Source of the DNA: Sulfolobus islandicus Y.N.15.51
Lineage (GTDB): Archaea; Thermoproteota; Thermoprotei_A; Sulfolobales; Sulfolobaceae
Assembly (NCBI RefSeq): GCF_000022485.1
Contig: NC_012623.1
Span: 2,506,501 to 2,570,500 of the forward strand
Direction: 5' to 3'
DNA: 64,000 bases
Positions 20,539 to 30,347 of the stretch are shown here, piece after piece. How positions within the stretch are numbered: the stretch's first letter is position 1; each line of letters begins with the position of its first letter. Position numbers and translations under genes: made by a program. Below the pieces are notes generated by a model. The model had not been told where the DNA came from. It searched no databases and worked only from the letters and a program-made list of their open reading frames with translations.

Positions 20539-22070
20539 TACCACAACACCCTTGGAGAGGATTGGAATATGATACCATAAGTTTTCCAATTACTTTTACC
20601 ATTACTAGTTGAGATGGGTACTTTCTGTTCAGTTTTTTTCTTCTTCATCAATCCCCTATTATAAATCGAAATGGCTATTGCAATTTGTATCTCTTGTTCT
20701 TCTTTTAATTTGGTCGTAAAGTACTCTGCTTTCTCAGATATATATGCAGTAGTGAAATTACCTTCCCAGAAGTCTGGATCTTGCAAGATCAACTTATATA
20801 ATGGAATTGTAGTTTTAACTCCTCCTATTTTATAATCGTTTAGAGCCCTTAGTCCGACTTGAATCGCGTAGTCTCTACTTTGTCCATAAACAATTAACTT
20901 GGAAACAAGGGGATCATAATATGGTGGAACCCATGAACCAAGTTCTATACCGCTATCCACTCTCACACCGGGACCAGTTGGTTCCTTATAATAGGTTATG
21001 TATCCGGATTGAGGCGTGAAGTTATTTAATGGGTCCTCAGCGTTAATTCTAAACTGTATTGCATGTCCTCTTATTTTCAAGTCTTCTTGAGAAAAAGGTA
21101 AATATTCACCAGCAGCTAGTCTTATCTGTAATTTGACTAAGTCTATTCCAGTTATGAACTCAGTGACTGTGTGCTCTACTTGAACTCTTTTATTAATTTC
21201 TAAGAAGTAAAATTCACGAGTAACTGGTGAGAACACGAACTCCATGGTACCTAAGGTAAAGTAGTTAATTTCTTTCCCAAATCTTATTGACGCCTCAATA
21301 ATCTCCTTTCTTTCCTCTTCTTTAATGGATGGAGAGGGGGCTTCTTCGATTAACTTTTGGTTCCTTCTTTGAATTGTGCATTCTCTTTCAAAGGAGACTA
21401 CGTAATTTCCATACTTATCTCCTATCAATTGCGTTTCAATGTGTTTTGGTTTTATAGCAGCCTTTTCTATGTAAATTTCTGCCCTGCCAAAGGCAGAGTA
21501 CGCTAATCTTTTGCTTCTTTCAAAAGCCTCAGCTAGTTCACTAGGATTATCAACCTTTATAATACCCACTCCTGCTCCACCTCCCGCAGCCTTCAACATT
21601 ATGGGATATCCTATTTCTCCAGCTATCTTTAACGCCTCATCTACATTTTCAATTGGTGTTAAAGGTCCAGGGGACGTGGGGACACCAGCCTTTCTAGCTA
21701 TCATCTTTCCTTCCAATTTGTCCTTGATTCTATTCATTACAGAAGCAGAAGGTCCTATGAAAACCATTCCAGCTTTTTCAACAGCTTCTACAAAAGACGC
21801 GTTTTCGGAAAGGAACCCATAACCGGGATGTACAGCATCTGCATGAGCCTTTTCTGCCGCATCGATAATTCTTTCAATATTCAAGTAACTTTCTAAAGCT
21901 GGAGGTGGCCCTATCCAATAAGCTTCATCTGCATATTTAACGTGGGGGGAATATTTATCAGCATCAGAATATACAGCAACTGCCTTCATTCCCATTTCTT
22001 TTACGGCTTTCATAACCCTTATGGCAATTTCTCCTCTGTTGGCTACGAGAACTTTATTAAAGGGTGGCAT
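20538..22070 (-). CDS. accC: Biotin carboxylase subunit of acyl-CoA carboxylase
   Basis: 510 residues. N-terminal KVLVANRGEIAIRVMKA, ATP-grasp domain with KAAGGGAGVGI (the glycine-rich lid) and the ERECTIQRRNQK, EINKRVQVEHTVTE active-site segments, then the C-terminal domain with FRINAEDP. Carboxylates the biotin of AccB using ATP and bicarbonate. Head of the carboxylase operon with end-to-start overlaps. Upstream on the minus strand is an AT-rich 424-base gap. Confidence 0.95.
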   Translation of the reverse strand: MPPFNKVLVANRGEIAIRVMKAVKEMGMKAVAVYSDADKYSPHVKYADEAYWIGPPPALESYLNIERIIDAAEKAHADAVHPGYGFLSENASFVEAVEKAGMVFIGPSASVMNRIKDKLEGKMIARKAGVPTSPGPLTPIENVDEALKIAGEIGYPIMLKAAGGGAGVGIIKVDNPSELAEAFERSKRLAYSAFGRAEIYIEKAAIKPKHIETQLIGDKYGNYVVSFERECTIQRRNQKLIEEAPSPSIKEEERKEIIEASIRFGKEINYFTLGTMEFVFSPVTREFYFLEINKRVQVEHTVTEFITGIDLVKLQIRLAAGEYLPFSQEDLKIRGHAIQFRINAEDPLNNFTPQSGYITYYKEPTGPGVRVDSGIELGSWVPPYYDPLVSKLIVYGQSRDYAIQVGLRALNDYKIGGVKTTIPLYKLILQDPDFWEGNFTTAYISEKAEYFTTKLKEEQEIQIAIAISIYNRGLMKKKKTEQKVPISTSNGKSNWKTYGIIFQSSPRVLW

Positions 22071-22442
22071 ACTATATTAATATAGTTAGACTGGTTTAAA
22101 AGTTTTTAACATTAGGAATTTGGGCTTAGTCGATTTTTTAAAAAATTTTCATTATAAAATCCTTTATACATGCAAGATTTTGTTTTTTAAACCATTTGTA
22201 TATGGTGTTGGCGATTCACGGATCCATTGCGAATTGTAATTTGTGAATAATATAAATATAAAAGTGTTAACACGATTAAGCATGTATTTCCTTTATAAAA
22301 CGTTTTCACCCGATTAAATTCATCATTGTTTTTGAAATATAGTGAATTCACAATGGAAATCTGAATAGCCCATGGTGTGCAAAGTATGATCTTGTGAGAT
22401 ATAGTTCAGCAAAATTTTTAATGTAATCCTTTTTATAGTAAG
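22071..22442. other. Intergenic stretch between accC and the ABC permease
   Basis: AT-rich with no supportable protein. The promoter of the carboxylase operon must lie in the first 60 bases; a TTTTTAA run is visible near 22100-22110. An ATTCAC ... GTGAAT pair (22213 and about 22240) is an imperfect dyad of unknown meaning. The far end leads into the C/D-box-like sRNA at 22443. Confidence 0.45.
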
Positions 22443-22497
22443 TGAGGATGACGAATCCGGGAACTGATCAGTGAGGACATGCGCGAACGCTGATTCA
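22443..22497 (+). ncRNA. Candidate C/D box sRNA at the permease 3' end
   Basis: C box ATGACGA (22448-22454; alternatively GTGAGGA at 22442-22448), D' box CTGA (22464-22467), 3-nt spacer, C' box GTGAGGA (22471-22477), 12-nt guide CATGCGCGAACG, D box CTGA (22490-22493). TGAG and TTCA can form a short closing stem. Each C box departs by one base from RUGAUGA and the first guide is 9 or 15 nt, so this is weaker than the other three. It overlaps the permease stop codon on the opposite strand. Confidence 0.5.
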
Positions 22498-24102
22498 TGG
22501 TAAATAAATTCCTTCCTCTGCCACATATTTCTCTCTTGCCAAATCCATCATCTTCCTCGTGAAAAATATTGAGTAAATCATTACTACTATTCCAAATATT
22601 AACGAGTCCCATGCTGCAAGAGGGATATTTCCATTTGCAGTAGCTACTGCAATACTCTTCATAATACCATGGCTGACTTGCAATGTGTAACTGTTTGAAA
22701 TTTCCCAATATTCTCCTATTGCCAAACCTCCCCATGCACTATTTATCGTGCTGGAAAGTCCTGAAATTATATATGGAAATGTTGAAGGTATAATTACATA
22801 TCTTAACTTATGCCAGAAGGAGAAGTTATAGTTTTTCATTATCTCCCAGTATTGATTAGGCACGTTCTTTATCCCAAGCCAATAACTATAGAAAACGTAA
22901 TAGAAAGTTGATATGAAACCTAAAAGTATTACGTAAAATTCATCAGTCCAACTTCCAAATACAGTATGAATAAAACTAATGGTAGCTGTAAAAAGTAATG
23001 GAAAGTAGGCCGGAGCTGGAAAAGACGCATATGTTTGTATTGCCGGGATTAATACTTTTTCTACTCTTTCACGAGTTGCGATGAAATATCCTAGAAATAT
23101 TGAGAATACTAGACTAACAATTGCAATGAAAAGAACTCTTATGTAGTCTATCAAAAGGTTGAAAAGAACGTTGGGAGTGGTTGAGATTAAGTAAAGCCAT
23201 ACCGATTTAGGTACTGAGGAAATTGTAGAGAAAGCCCCATAAACTAATAATCCCAATAAAAGTACCGAGATTCCAATGCCCAAATATCTCCAAGGTAAGT
23301 TCCTTCTAGTCTCCTCTTCGCTACTTGCGCTTCTGCTTCCAATTCTCGTTACATATTTAGATAACTTGACAAAAGGAGCTATTGTGTTTGACATTCTCGT
23401 GGCATATCTTATTCTCATTCTACCTCTTTTGGTTACTTTTATTTCAGTGTCTAACCCATATTTGGACACTGTATAGTTGGCAAATCTTCTTAATAAATAT
23501 GTAAATATAATTATAGGAATTGCAAGAATTCCTAATCCATCTAAGGCTAGAGTATACTCTTGCGATGCAGTAAACTCCCCAATTAATGTACCTATACCAA
23601 ATACGTGGTAACTAGAACTGCCTATGGAGAAAACCTCACTAACGGTAATATAGAAGATCGCGTCAGCGAAACTGGGTATAAGGTTAGCTGCTATTCTAGG
23701 CCATGAATAAGGGATATATAGTTTTGCCATTTTACCTAGAAAGCCTAATCTATAGTTTTCACTAACTTCTAAAAGGTCGCTCGGAACAGTCTTGAAAGCC
23801 TGATATATCCCTATCCATATATTCCATACTACAGCAGTGAAAACTAGAAAATCCACGGCTAATTCTATACCGATATATCCACCTATCCTATATACAAAGA
23901 ATATTAGAACAACTGGAAAGAATGAAATAACTGGAACTGATTCGAAAATTTCTACAACTGAAATATAGATATTTTCAAACGCCTTACTTTTTATTGCTAT
24001 ATACCCTAGAAACCACCCGGTAATTATTGACAATCCTATTGTAAGAAAAACCCTACCTAATGATGCTAGAGAGGCCAAAAATATCAGCAAAATCTCATTC
24101 AT
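22495..24102 (-). CDS. ABC transporter permease with two fused membrane domains (NitT/TauT-like)
   Basis: 535 residues, about twelve hydrophobic helices. It contains two inner-membrane permease halves, each with an EAA-type loop: ENYRLGFLGKMAKLYIP in the first and KNYNFSFWHKLRYVIIP in the second. A basic, Ser/Glu-rich linker (KRGRMRIRYATRM ... SASSEEE) joins them. Such duplicated permeases need no second permease gene. No substrate-binding protein is adjacent, so the substrate is unknown. Its ATG overlaps the end of the ATPase gene by eight bases. Confidence 0.87.
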   Translation of the reverse strand: MNEILLIFLASLASLGRVFLTIGLSIITGWFLGYIAIKSKAFENIYISVVEIFESVPVISFFPVVLIFFVYRIGGYIGIELAVDFLVFTAVVWNIWIGIYQAFKTVPSDLLEVSENYRLGFLGKMAKLYIPYSWPRIAANLIPSFADAIFYITVSEVFSIGSSSYHVFGIGTLIGEFTASQEYTLALDGLGILAIPIIIFTYLLRRFANYTVSKYGLDTEIKVTKRGRMRIRYATRMSNTIAPFVKLSKYVTRIGSRSASSEEETRRNLPWRYLGIGISVLLLGLLVYGAFSTISSVPKSVWLYLISTTPNVLFNLLIDYIRVLFIAIVSLVFSIFLGYFIATRERVEKVLIPAIQTYASFPAPAYFPLLFTATISFIHTVFGSWTDEFYVILLGFISTFYYVFYSYWLGIKNVPNQYWEIMKNYNFSFWHKLRYVIIPSTFPYIISGLSSTINSAWGGLAIGEYWEISNSYTLQVSHGIMKSIAVATANGNIPLAAWDSLIFGIVVMIYSIFFTRKMMDLAREKYVAEEGIYLP

Positions 24103-24928
24103 TATTATTCCCTCCCTTCTTTACTGGGGTTAAGAGCGCATAAAGTATATCTAAATACTCTTGAAAACTTTCATCCTTTGGATTTCTTGGTCTTTCCAGT
24201 TTTATTTCTACTTCTCCAATTACTGTAGCTGGTCTTCCGTTCAAAACATAAACTCTATCAGCTAATTCCACTACTTCGCTCAAACTATGAGATACTAAAA
24301 CTACGCTATGGAGTGTAGTAGATTCATAAAATAGCATTGAATGTACTTCTTGCCTTAAACCCTCTGCAGTTAATTCGTCTAAGTGTGAAAACGGTTCATC
24401 CATTAAAAGCACTAATGGATTAGCAGCTAAAGCCCTAGCTATTGCTATTCTTTGTCTCATTCCTCCACTCATTTGTTTTGGATAAAAGTCCTCAAAACCT
24501 TGAAGCCCTACTACTTCTAGCATATGCTTAGCTAATCTGTCTTCTTCTTCTTTGGGTAATTTCCTATATTTTAAGCCTAGTTTAACATTTTCCAACGCAG
24601 TTAACCAAGGAAAAGTGGCTATTGACTGGTGTATTAGTGCAATTTTTGGCGTTGGGCTAGTTACCTTTTTTCCTAATAATCTAATTTCCCCCTTAAGTGG
24701 TTTTACGAATCCCCCTAATACTCTTAGGAGTGTTGATTTACCAATCCCAGACGGACCTACTATAGCTATAAGCTCCCTATCCTTAGTATACATGTTGATA
24801 TTTTCGAACACTAAATATCCGTTTGGGTAAGCGTAAGCTATATCTACGGTCTCTAGGATTCTTCCAACAGCTTCACCGTTTTCTCTCTTCTTATAAATTC
24901 TTAAAAGCTTTTCGACTGTTTTTCCTAT
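24095..24928 (-). CDS. ABC transporter ATPase with a probable ATA start
   Basis: Walker A GPSGIGKST, Q-loop ALIHQS, signature MSGGMRQRIAIARAL, Walker B VLLMDEPFSHLDE and H-loop VSHSLSE are all present, with the TauB/NrtD layout. The first ATG/GTG/TTG in frame is the GTG at 24811, but the frame stays open and family-like upstream: RILETVDIAYAYPNGYL supplies the first strand and the aromatic A-loop that stacks on adenine. No standard start exists between the TAG at 24935-24937 and 24811. An ATA at 24928 could begin a 277-residue protein. The end coordinate is therefore an inference. Energises the permease at 22495. Confidence 0.8.
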   Translation of the reverse strand: MGKTVEKLLRIYKKRENGEAVGRILETVDIAYAYPNGYLVFENINMYTKDRELIAIVGPSGIGKSTLLRVLGGFVKPLKGEIRLLGKKVTSPTPKIALIHQSIATFPWLTALENVKLGLKYRKLPKEEEDRLAKHMLEVVGLQGFEDFYPKQMSGGMRQRIAIARALAANPLVLLMDEPFSHLDELTAEGLRQEVHSMLFYESTTLHSVVLVSHSLSEVVELADRVYVLNGRPATVIGEVEIKLERPRNPKDESFQEYLDILYALLTPVKKGGNNNE

Positions 24929-24934
24929 TGTAAA

Positions 24935-25174
24935 CTACATTGGGGATTTATCTTTATGACGAAAAATATTGAGAATTCTTCTTAATTTCAAAAACGAATT
25001 TATTATTAATAATTCTATTAGGAAAATCAAACAAAGATATACAACATTAAATGGCATTGTAGTTAAAAGCTGGTATACTGCATACCCATAAATGACTTTA
25101 ACACTCTCTATTCCAATCCCATAATCAACGATTGTAAGCATTAGGGAGACCAAACCGATAATAATCCACTTCAC
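24935..25174 (-). CDS. Small two-helix membrane protein upstream of the ABC ATPase
   Basis: 79 residues with two hydrophobic helices (WIIIGLVSLMLTIVDY and VVYLCLIFLIELLII) and a basic C-terminal end LRRILNIFRHKDK. No family recognised. Its TAG stop is in the same frame as, and nine bases before, the putative ATA start of the ABC ATPase, so the two are tightly coupled or represent a split gene. It may be a small subunit of the transporter. Confidence 0.6.
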   Translation of the reverse strand: MKWIIIGLVSLMLTIVDYGIGIESVKVIYGYAVYQLLTTMPFNVVYLCLIFLIELLIINSFLKLRRILNIFRHKDKSPM

Positions 25175-25207
25175 AATATTAGTATTAAAAACTAAAAAAT
25201 AAACTTT

Positions 25208-25705
25208 TTAGTTTCGGTTTACTGTCTGCATCTTCTTTAGATATTCCATTATTCCTCCAGCTTGTAGAATCTCTAGTGCCATCTCTGTTATGCCCTTTCC
25301 CTTAAGCACCTTATTACCAACCAAGATTTCACCAGTCTCCACGTCAATTTTGACGTAACTGTTTTCATCTATCTCCTTCGTGGAATTAGGTAACGTTATG
25401 ACTGGTAAACCATTATTTATCGCATTCCTATAGAATATTCTAGCGAATGACTCAGCAACTACTGCCTTAACTCCAGCAGCCTTTAGGGCTATGGCAGCTT
25501 GTTCTCTTGAGGATCCCATTCCAAATACTTTACCCGCAACTATTATAACACCCTTTGATGCCTTCTTGTAAAACTCTGGGTCTAATGGTTCCATAACGTG
25601 CTGTGCTAAATACTGTGGGTCAGTATATTTTAAGTACCTAGCTGGAATTATTATATCAGTATCTATTTTATCACCAAACTTAATTACTGGACCTTCTATT
25701 ATCAT
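25208..25705 (-). CDS. leuD: 3-isopropylmalate dehydratase small subunit
   Basis: 165 residues, aconitase swivel domain: [17 protein letters not shown] near the start, [10 protein letters not shown] (the substrate-binding loop), [17 protein letters not shown]. With LeuC it isomerises 2- to 3-isopropylmalate in leucine synthesis; archaeal versions may also act on related substrates. ATG begins directly after the leuC stop, so the two are co-translated. Confidence 0.93.
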   Translation of the reverse strand: MIIEGPVIKFGDKIDTDIIIPARYLKYTDPQYLAQHVMEPLDPEFYKKASKGVIIVAGKVFGMGSSREQAAIALKAAGVKAVVAESFARIFYRNAINNGLPVITLPNSTKEIDENSYVKIDVETGEILVGNKVLKGKGITEMALEILQAGGIMEYLKKMQTVNRN

Positions 25706-26956
25706 TCAGATCACCCTGGGATCTGTAATCTTACCTTCTAATGCGCTAATTGCAGCAACAGCGGGACCAGATAAGTAAACTTTAGCCTCATTACTTCCCA
25801 TTCTCCCTTTAAAGTTTCTGGAACTTGTTGATACAATATTCTCACCTGGACCAGCTATACCGAAATGACCACCTAGGCATGGTCCACAAGTTCCATACGT
25901 TACAATACAACCAGCATCAACTAATGTTTGTATATAACCTCTTTCTAAAGCCTCCTTAAACATTCTGTAAGACGCAGGGATGGCGATGCACCTACTCTTG
26001 ACCTTCTTTCCTTTCATTATTTTAGCAGCTATTTCGAAATCGCTCAACCTACCATTTGTACAAGAGCCTATGTAAACTTGATCTACTGGAGTACCTTCTA
26101 ACTCATTTACGACCTTAACATTATCTACACTATGCGGAGCAGCAACTAGTGGTTCCATTTCGTCTAGTTGAATAGTGTATTCATCAACGTATTTAGCGCC
26201 GTTATCTGGTGTAACAAGTTCTGGTTCGTATCCTCTCATCTCTTTGATGTATCTCTTAGTCTCTTGATCTGGTATGAACATTAATGCATCAGCATTCATT
26301 TCAATTCCCATATTTGATACTGTTGCCCTATAATCCATTGGAAAACTTAACGGATCCTTGACGAAGATTTCTAACGTCATTCCATTAAAGTAATCTGCCT
26401 TAAAGTCTCCTAGCAATTTTAGTGCAACGTCCTTTCCAGTTATCCATTTAGCAGGTTTTCCTTCTAAAACTACTTTAAATGGTTGTGGCACTACTAGCCA
26501 AGTTTTACCAGTTATTAAAGCGGCTGCAATATCACTAGCTCCCATACCTTGAGCAAATGCTCCTACAGCACCGGATGTGGTTGTGTGACTATCAGCTGCT
26601 AAAATAACTTGTCCAGGGTTGGCGTATTGCTCTATCATGACTTCATGTAAAATTCCGTAATTTATATCATAAAAATTAGGAATACCTTCCGATTTCACGA
26701 ACTTTCTTATATAGCCTTGAATTTCTGCACTCCTTACATCTGGAGGTGGAGCTAAATGATCAAAAGCTATTACTAATTTACTTTTATCGAAAACTTTAAT
26801 CATGTTAGCCTTTTCCATTACCTCAATCACGTGATAACCAGTTAAGTCATGAAATGCTACTAAGTCTACTTTAGCCTCTATAACGTCTCCAGGCGAGACA
26901 TCCTTTCCCGATGCTCTGCTTAAAATTTTCTCAGTTAACGTTTTTGCCGACATCAA
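25706..26956 (-). CDS. leuC: 3-isopropylmalate dehydratase large subunit
   Basis: 416 residues. Iron-sulfur cysteines in [11 protein letters not shown] and [12 protein letters not shown]; catalytic HDLTGYH and [19 protein letters not shown] segments as in the short archaeal LeuC/homoaconitase large subunits. It binds the 4Fe-4S cluster and, with LeuD, interconverts isopropylmalates. Two ATGs in tandem (MMSAKTL) leave a one-codon start ambiguity. The lysine-pathway paralogue is presumably elsewhere. Confidence 0.93.
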   Translation of the reverse strand: MMSAKTLTEKILSRASGKDVSPGDVIEAKVDLVAFHDLTGYHVIEVMEKANMIKVFDKSKLVIAFDHLAPPPDVRSAEIQGYIRKFVKSEGIPNFYDINYGILHEVMIEQYANPGQVILAADSHTTTSGAVGAFAQGMGASDIAAALITGKTWLVVPQPFKVVLEGKPAKWITGKDVALKLLGDFKADYFNGMTLEIFVKDPLSFPMDYRATVSNMGIEMNADALMFIPDQETKRYIKEMRGYEPELVTPDNGAKYVDEYTIQLDEMEPLVAAPHSVDNVKVVNELEGTPVDQVYIGSCTNGRLSDFEIAAKIMKGKKVKSRCIAIPASYRMFKEALERGYIQTLVDAGCIVTYGTCGPCLGGHFGIAGPGENIVSTSSRNFKGRMGSNEAKVYLSGPAVAAISALEGKITDPRVI

Positions 26957-27036
26957 TAAGGAGTTAAAATTATTAATAAATAAGCATTTCTTACGAAGAA
27001 ATTACATTTACATCGTACTAAATCCGAAAAAGAAAC

Positions 27037-28338
27037 CTATTTTATTTTAGATTTCCTACATACCTCGTAAAGTCTCTTTGAGAGATTTACCCTTATTCTC
27101 CAATCTACTATAGGTTTAGGGTAGCTCTTCAGAGTATATTTGTATGCATTATGTATGATCTCTGCGTCATAGCTTTCCAATTCATCTACCCACCTTTTTA
27201 TATACTTTGCCTCCGGATCATATGTAACCTGTTGTTTCCAAGGGTCAAATACTCTAAATATATAATCAGTACCTACAGAGGCTATCCATTGCCAGTTTCC
27301 ATTGTTAACCGAAGGATCATAATCAATTAATTTACTTGCAAAGTATTTCTCACCTATCCTCCAATCAATTATAAGAACCTTAACTAGGAAAAATGCGGTT
27401 AACATTCTAACTCTGTTCGGCATATCACCAGTCCGGTTCAATTGTCTCATTCCAGCATCTATTATTGGATATCCAGTTTTTCCCTCAAGCCAAGCTTGAA
27501 ATAACCTTTCATTGTTCTCCCACTCAATGCAATTATATTCCCTTTTTAACGGTTCATGAAATACTCTCTCATTATAGTAAGCCAATAAAGTATAGAAATC
27601 CCTCCAGTATAACTGCCTAATTATAGCTTGACTGTCTAATAGAGAATAATAAACCTCTCTAATTGACAAGGTTCCAAATTTCAGATGGGGTGAAAGAAAA
27701 GTTCTATTATCCTCTGCTACGAAATCTTTCCTATCGTAATTAATTTGCCTTGCTCTCTCTATTAATTTAATGCCCTCTTTTCTTCCTCCTCGTTCTCCTT
27801 GTCTAGGTGGTAATTCATGCTCGTCACCTAAAGAATTTTTATAGTAATTTGTATAATTATTTTGAACTGGTTTCCTTATTTGTTTATTTTTTACTACATT
27901 ATAAAATGTTGTGAAGTTCCTATAGTTTTTAAAATCGTTCTTTGATGTGAGTAAGTAATCCTCAAAAGATTTCATAATTTTTCCGGTATCTTCACAGTAC
28001 TTGCGAATTCTTTCGTCCCTCATTTTACTAAATGGAGTATAATCCTCATTTAGATAAACTGCATCAACATCTTTAAGTAAGTTCTTTATTACCTCCTCAG
28101 CTAGTCCGAAGTAGACATAAAGTCTGGATCCTCTTTTTCTTAACTCGTCATTTAGCTCATTCAATGAATTAATCATGAAGTTTATGGCAAACTCTGATTT
28201 GTATTCGTTTTCATTACCGACTTGTCTAGGATCTAATATAAACGCTGGAATAACTTTCTCGCAATCCTCTAAAGCTTTAATTAATCCAGTATTGTCGTCT
28301 AGTCTCAGATCTCTTCTAAATATAAATAGGCAGAGCAC
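27037..28338 (-). CDS. phr: Deoxyribodipyrimidine photolyase
   Basis: 433 residues. N-terminal antenna domain (FIFRRDLRLDDNTGLIKAL) and C-terminal FAD domain with LKFGTLSIREVYY, QLYWRDFYTLLAYY, GKTGYPIIDAGMRQL, PNRVRMLTAFFLVKV and NNGNWQWIASVGTD. The Trp-rich end is typical of class I CPD photolyases. Repairs UV-induced pyrimidine dimers with light. It diverges from the GH15 gene. Part of a run of repair genes across this window. Confidence 0.94.
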   Translation of the reverse strand: MLCLFIFRRDLRLDDNTGLIKALEDCEKVIPAFILDPRQVGNENEYKSEFAINFMINSLNELNDELRKRGSRLYVYFGLAEEVIKNLLKDVDAVYLNEDYTPFSKMRDERIRKYCEDTGKIMKSFEDYLLTSKNDFKNYRNFTTFYNVVKNKQIRKPVQNNYTNYYKNSLGDEHELPPRQGERGGRKEGIKLIERARQINYDRKDFVAEDNRTFLSPHLKFGTLSIREVYYSLLDSQAIIRQLYWRDFYTLLAYYNERVFHEPLKREYNCIEWENNERLFQAWLEGKTGYPIIDAGMRQLNRTGDMPNRVRMLTAFFLVKVLIIDWRIGEKYFASKLIDYDPSVNNGNWQWIASVGTDYIFRVFDPWKQQVTYDPEAKYIKRWVDELESYDAEIIHNAYKYTLKSYPKPIVDWRIRVNLSKRLYEVCRKSKIK

Positions 28339-28418
28339 ATTTCTTTTCAGTTCTCGAGTTATTAGATTTATATTAAAAAGAGTTAGAATAAAAGGAAGCT
28401 TTTAACATTATATGTTAT

Positions 28419-30257
28419 ATGACTAGATATTTGATCTTGGGAAACGGTTCATTGACAGTTCTATACGATAGTAATTTTACAATAAGGGAAATATACTGGC
28501 CATTAACTACTACAAATAATTTACATAGGGGCAGGTTTGGTGTTTTTGTTAATGGTAAGTTCTCATGGTTAGATAATTTAAATCCAAAGATTGGATATTT
28601 AGATGATACTTTAGCGGCATATTCATCTTTTTCCTTTGAGGGAGTGAATTTTTATTTAGAAGATGTAATAGATATGGCTTATGATATTTGGATAAGGAAA
28701 GTTTCAGTAAAAGACGTAAAGGATAGGGACGTTAGAGTTTTTACCGCTTTTGATTTTCATGTTGGGGGAACACCAGATGGTAATACTGCACTTTTTGACC
28801 CTTATTCTGAGTCTATGATACAATATAAAGGTTCTAGATGGTTTTTACTTTCATCTCCGATTCCCTTCTATCAGTACGCTACGGGAATTAAGGAATATAA
28901 GGGACTTTTAGGGACATGGAAAGATTGCGAAGATGGTGAACTTTCCGGTAATCCAATTGCTCAAGGTTCAGTTGATTTTGCTAGTAGTTTCAAATTGTAT
29001 GGAGAAGATTTATATATATGGTTAGTAGCCGGTAAAAATTATAATGAAGCTAAGGGTTTAAGCGATTACGTGAGGAAGAGAACACCCGCGATTTTATTCA
29101 AGAGGGTTAAGGACTATTGGAGAGCGTGGTTAAGTAAAGTAAACGATTACGGTGAATACGATTCGATTTTAAGGAGAAGTTTACTGATTTTGCAATCCCA
29201 TGTACAGAACAACGGTGCCATAGTAGCGTCACTAGATACTGATATTATGAAGTTTAATAGGGACACATATAACTACGTGTGGCATAGAGATGCTGTATTC
29301 TGTATTTTAGCTCTTGAACTAATGGGGTATTTTGATAGATCTAGACAGTTCTTTGAATTCACTAGGAGGCTCTTCACAATAAACGGTGCGCTATTTCATA
29401 AATATACTGTTGATGGACATTTCGGTTCCACATGGCATCCCTGGACTTTGGACTATTTGCCTATTCAAGAAGATGAGACTGCATTAGTACTTTACGCCTT
29501 ATGGTTTCATTTTTCAAAGTGGAAAGATGTTGATTTTATAAAGACTTACTATAGGTCCATGGTTAAGGGTATAGCTGATTTTCTAGTAAATTATAGAGAA
29601 AAGGCTACCGATCTTCCACTTCCCTCATTCGATCTATGGGAAGAGAGGATTGGTACTCACTTTTATACTACAATAACTGTAATCGCAGGATTAAGGGCTG
29701 CAGCGGATTTTGCAAGATATTTTGGAGAAGACGAGCTAGCACAAAAATATGAAACTGTCGCAGATCAAATGCGTAATTCATTAGATTTATTCTGGGTTGG
29801 TGATCATTACGCTAGAACGATATATATGAAGGAAGGTCAAGTTCATAAGATCGATGAAACTGTTGACTCAAGTATATTGTTGGCACCAATATTTAATGTA
29901 ATTCCGATGAGCGACTCCCGTTTTGTAAAGAATTTAGAGACTGTTATAGAGAAGTTAAGTGTTAAAAGGGGATTAGTTAGGTATGAGGGTGATCAATATT
30001 TAAGAGGAGGTAATAATTCCAATATCTGGTTTATATCTACATTATGGTTATCTCAAGTTTATTCGTTAATGGGTGAGAAAGATAAGGCTAAGGAAAAGAT
30101 AGATTGGGTCTTGTCGAAATCTTTACCAACTGGAGTTATACCAGAACAAATTGACGATAATGACAAATATCCATCAGTTTCTCCCTTAGCGTGGAGCCAC
30201 GCAGAGTTAATAAGGGCAATATATGCATTAAGAAATGGCACATTAGATCCTAAATAA
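28419..30257 (+). CDS. Glycoside hydrolase family 15 (glucoamylase or trehalase)
   Basis: 612 residues. N-terminal beta-sandwich (LGNGSLTVLYDSNFTIREIYWP) and the alpha6/alpha6 barrel. Landmarks include YNYVWHRDAVFCILAL, PLPSFDLWEERIGTHFYTT (catalytic acid Glu in WEER) and PLAWSHAELIRA (catalytic base Glu). Archaeal GH15 enzymes hydrolyse maltooligosaccharides, and some Sulfolobus members are trehalases; sequence alone does not separate these. No signal peptide is seen, so cytosolic glycogen or trehalose turnover is likely. Confidence 0.9.
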   Translation: MTRYLILGNGSLTVLYDSNFTIREIYWPLTTTNNLHRGRFGVFVNGKFSWLDNLNPKIGYLDDTLAAYSSFSFEGVNFYLEDVIDMAYDIWIRKVSVKDVKDRDVRVFTAFDFHVGGTPDGNTALFDPYSESMIQYKGSRWFLLSSPIPFYQYATGIKEYKGLLGTWKDCEDGELSGNPIAQGSVDFASSFKLYGEDLYIWLVAGKNYNEAKGLSDYVRKRTPAILFKRVKDYWRAWLSKVNDYGEYDSILRRSLLILQSHVQNNGAIVASLDTDIMKFNRDTYNYVWHRDAVFCILALELMGYFDRSRQFFEFTRRLFTINGALFHKYTVDGHFGSTWHPWTLDYLPIQEDETALVLYALWFHFSKWKDVDFIKTYYRSMVKGIADFLVNYREKATDLPLPSFDLWEERIGTHFYTTITVIAGLRAAADFARYFGEDELAQKYETVADQMRNSLDLFWVGDHYARTIYMKEGQVHKIDETVDSSILLAPIFNVIPMSDSRFVKNLETVIEKLSVKRGLVRYEGDQYLRGGNNSNIWFISTLWLSQVYSLMGEKDKAKEKIDWVLSKSLPTGVIPEQIDDNDKYPSVSPLAWSHAELIRAIYALRNGTLDPK

Positions 30258-30347
30258 ATCGTAATTTTAACTATTATCTTTTATCATTATAAATTAAGTT
30301 TACAAGTTACCAAAAGATTTTTAAGAGTTTTATGAAATCCTCTAACT

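Noticed and set aside
22323-22735. Open frames on the minus strand around the permease 3' end
   Set aside because: Composition is unlike protein and they overlap the permease in another frame.
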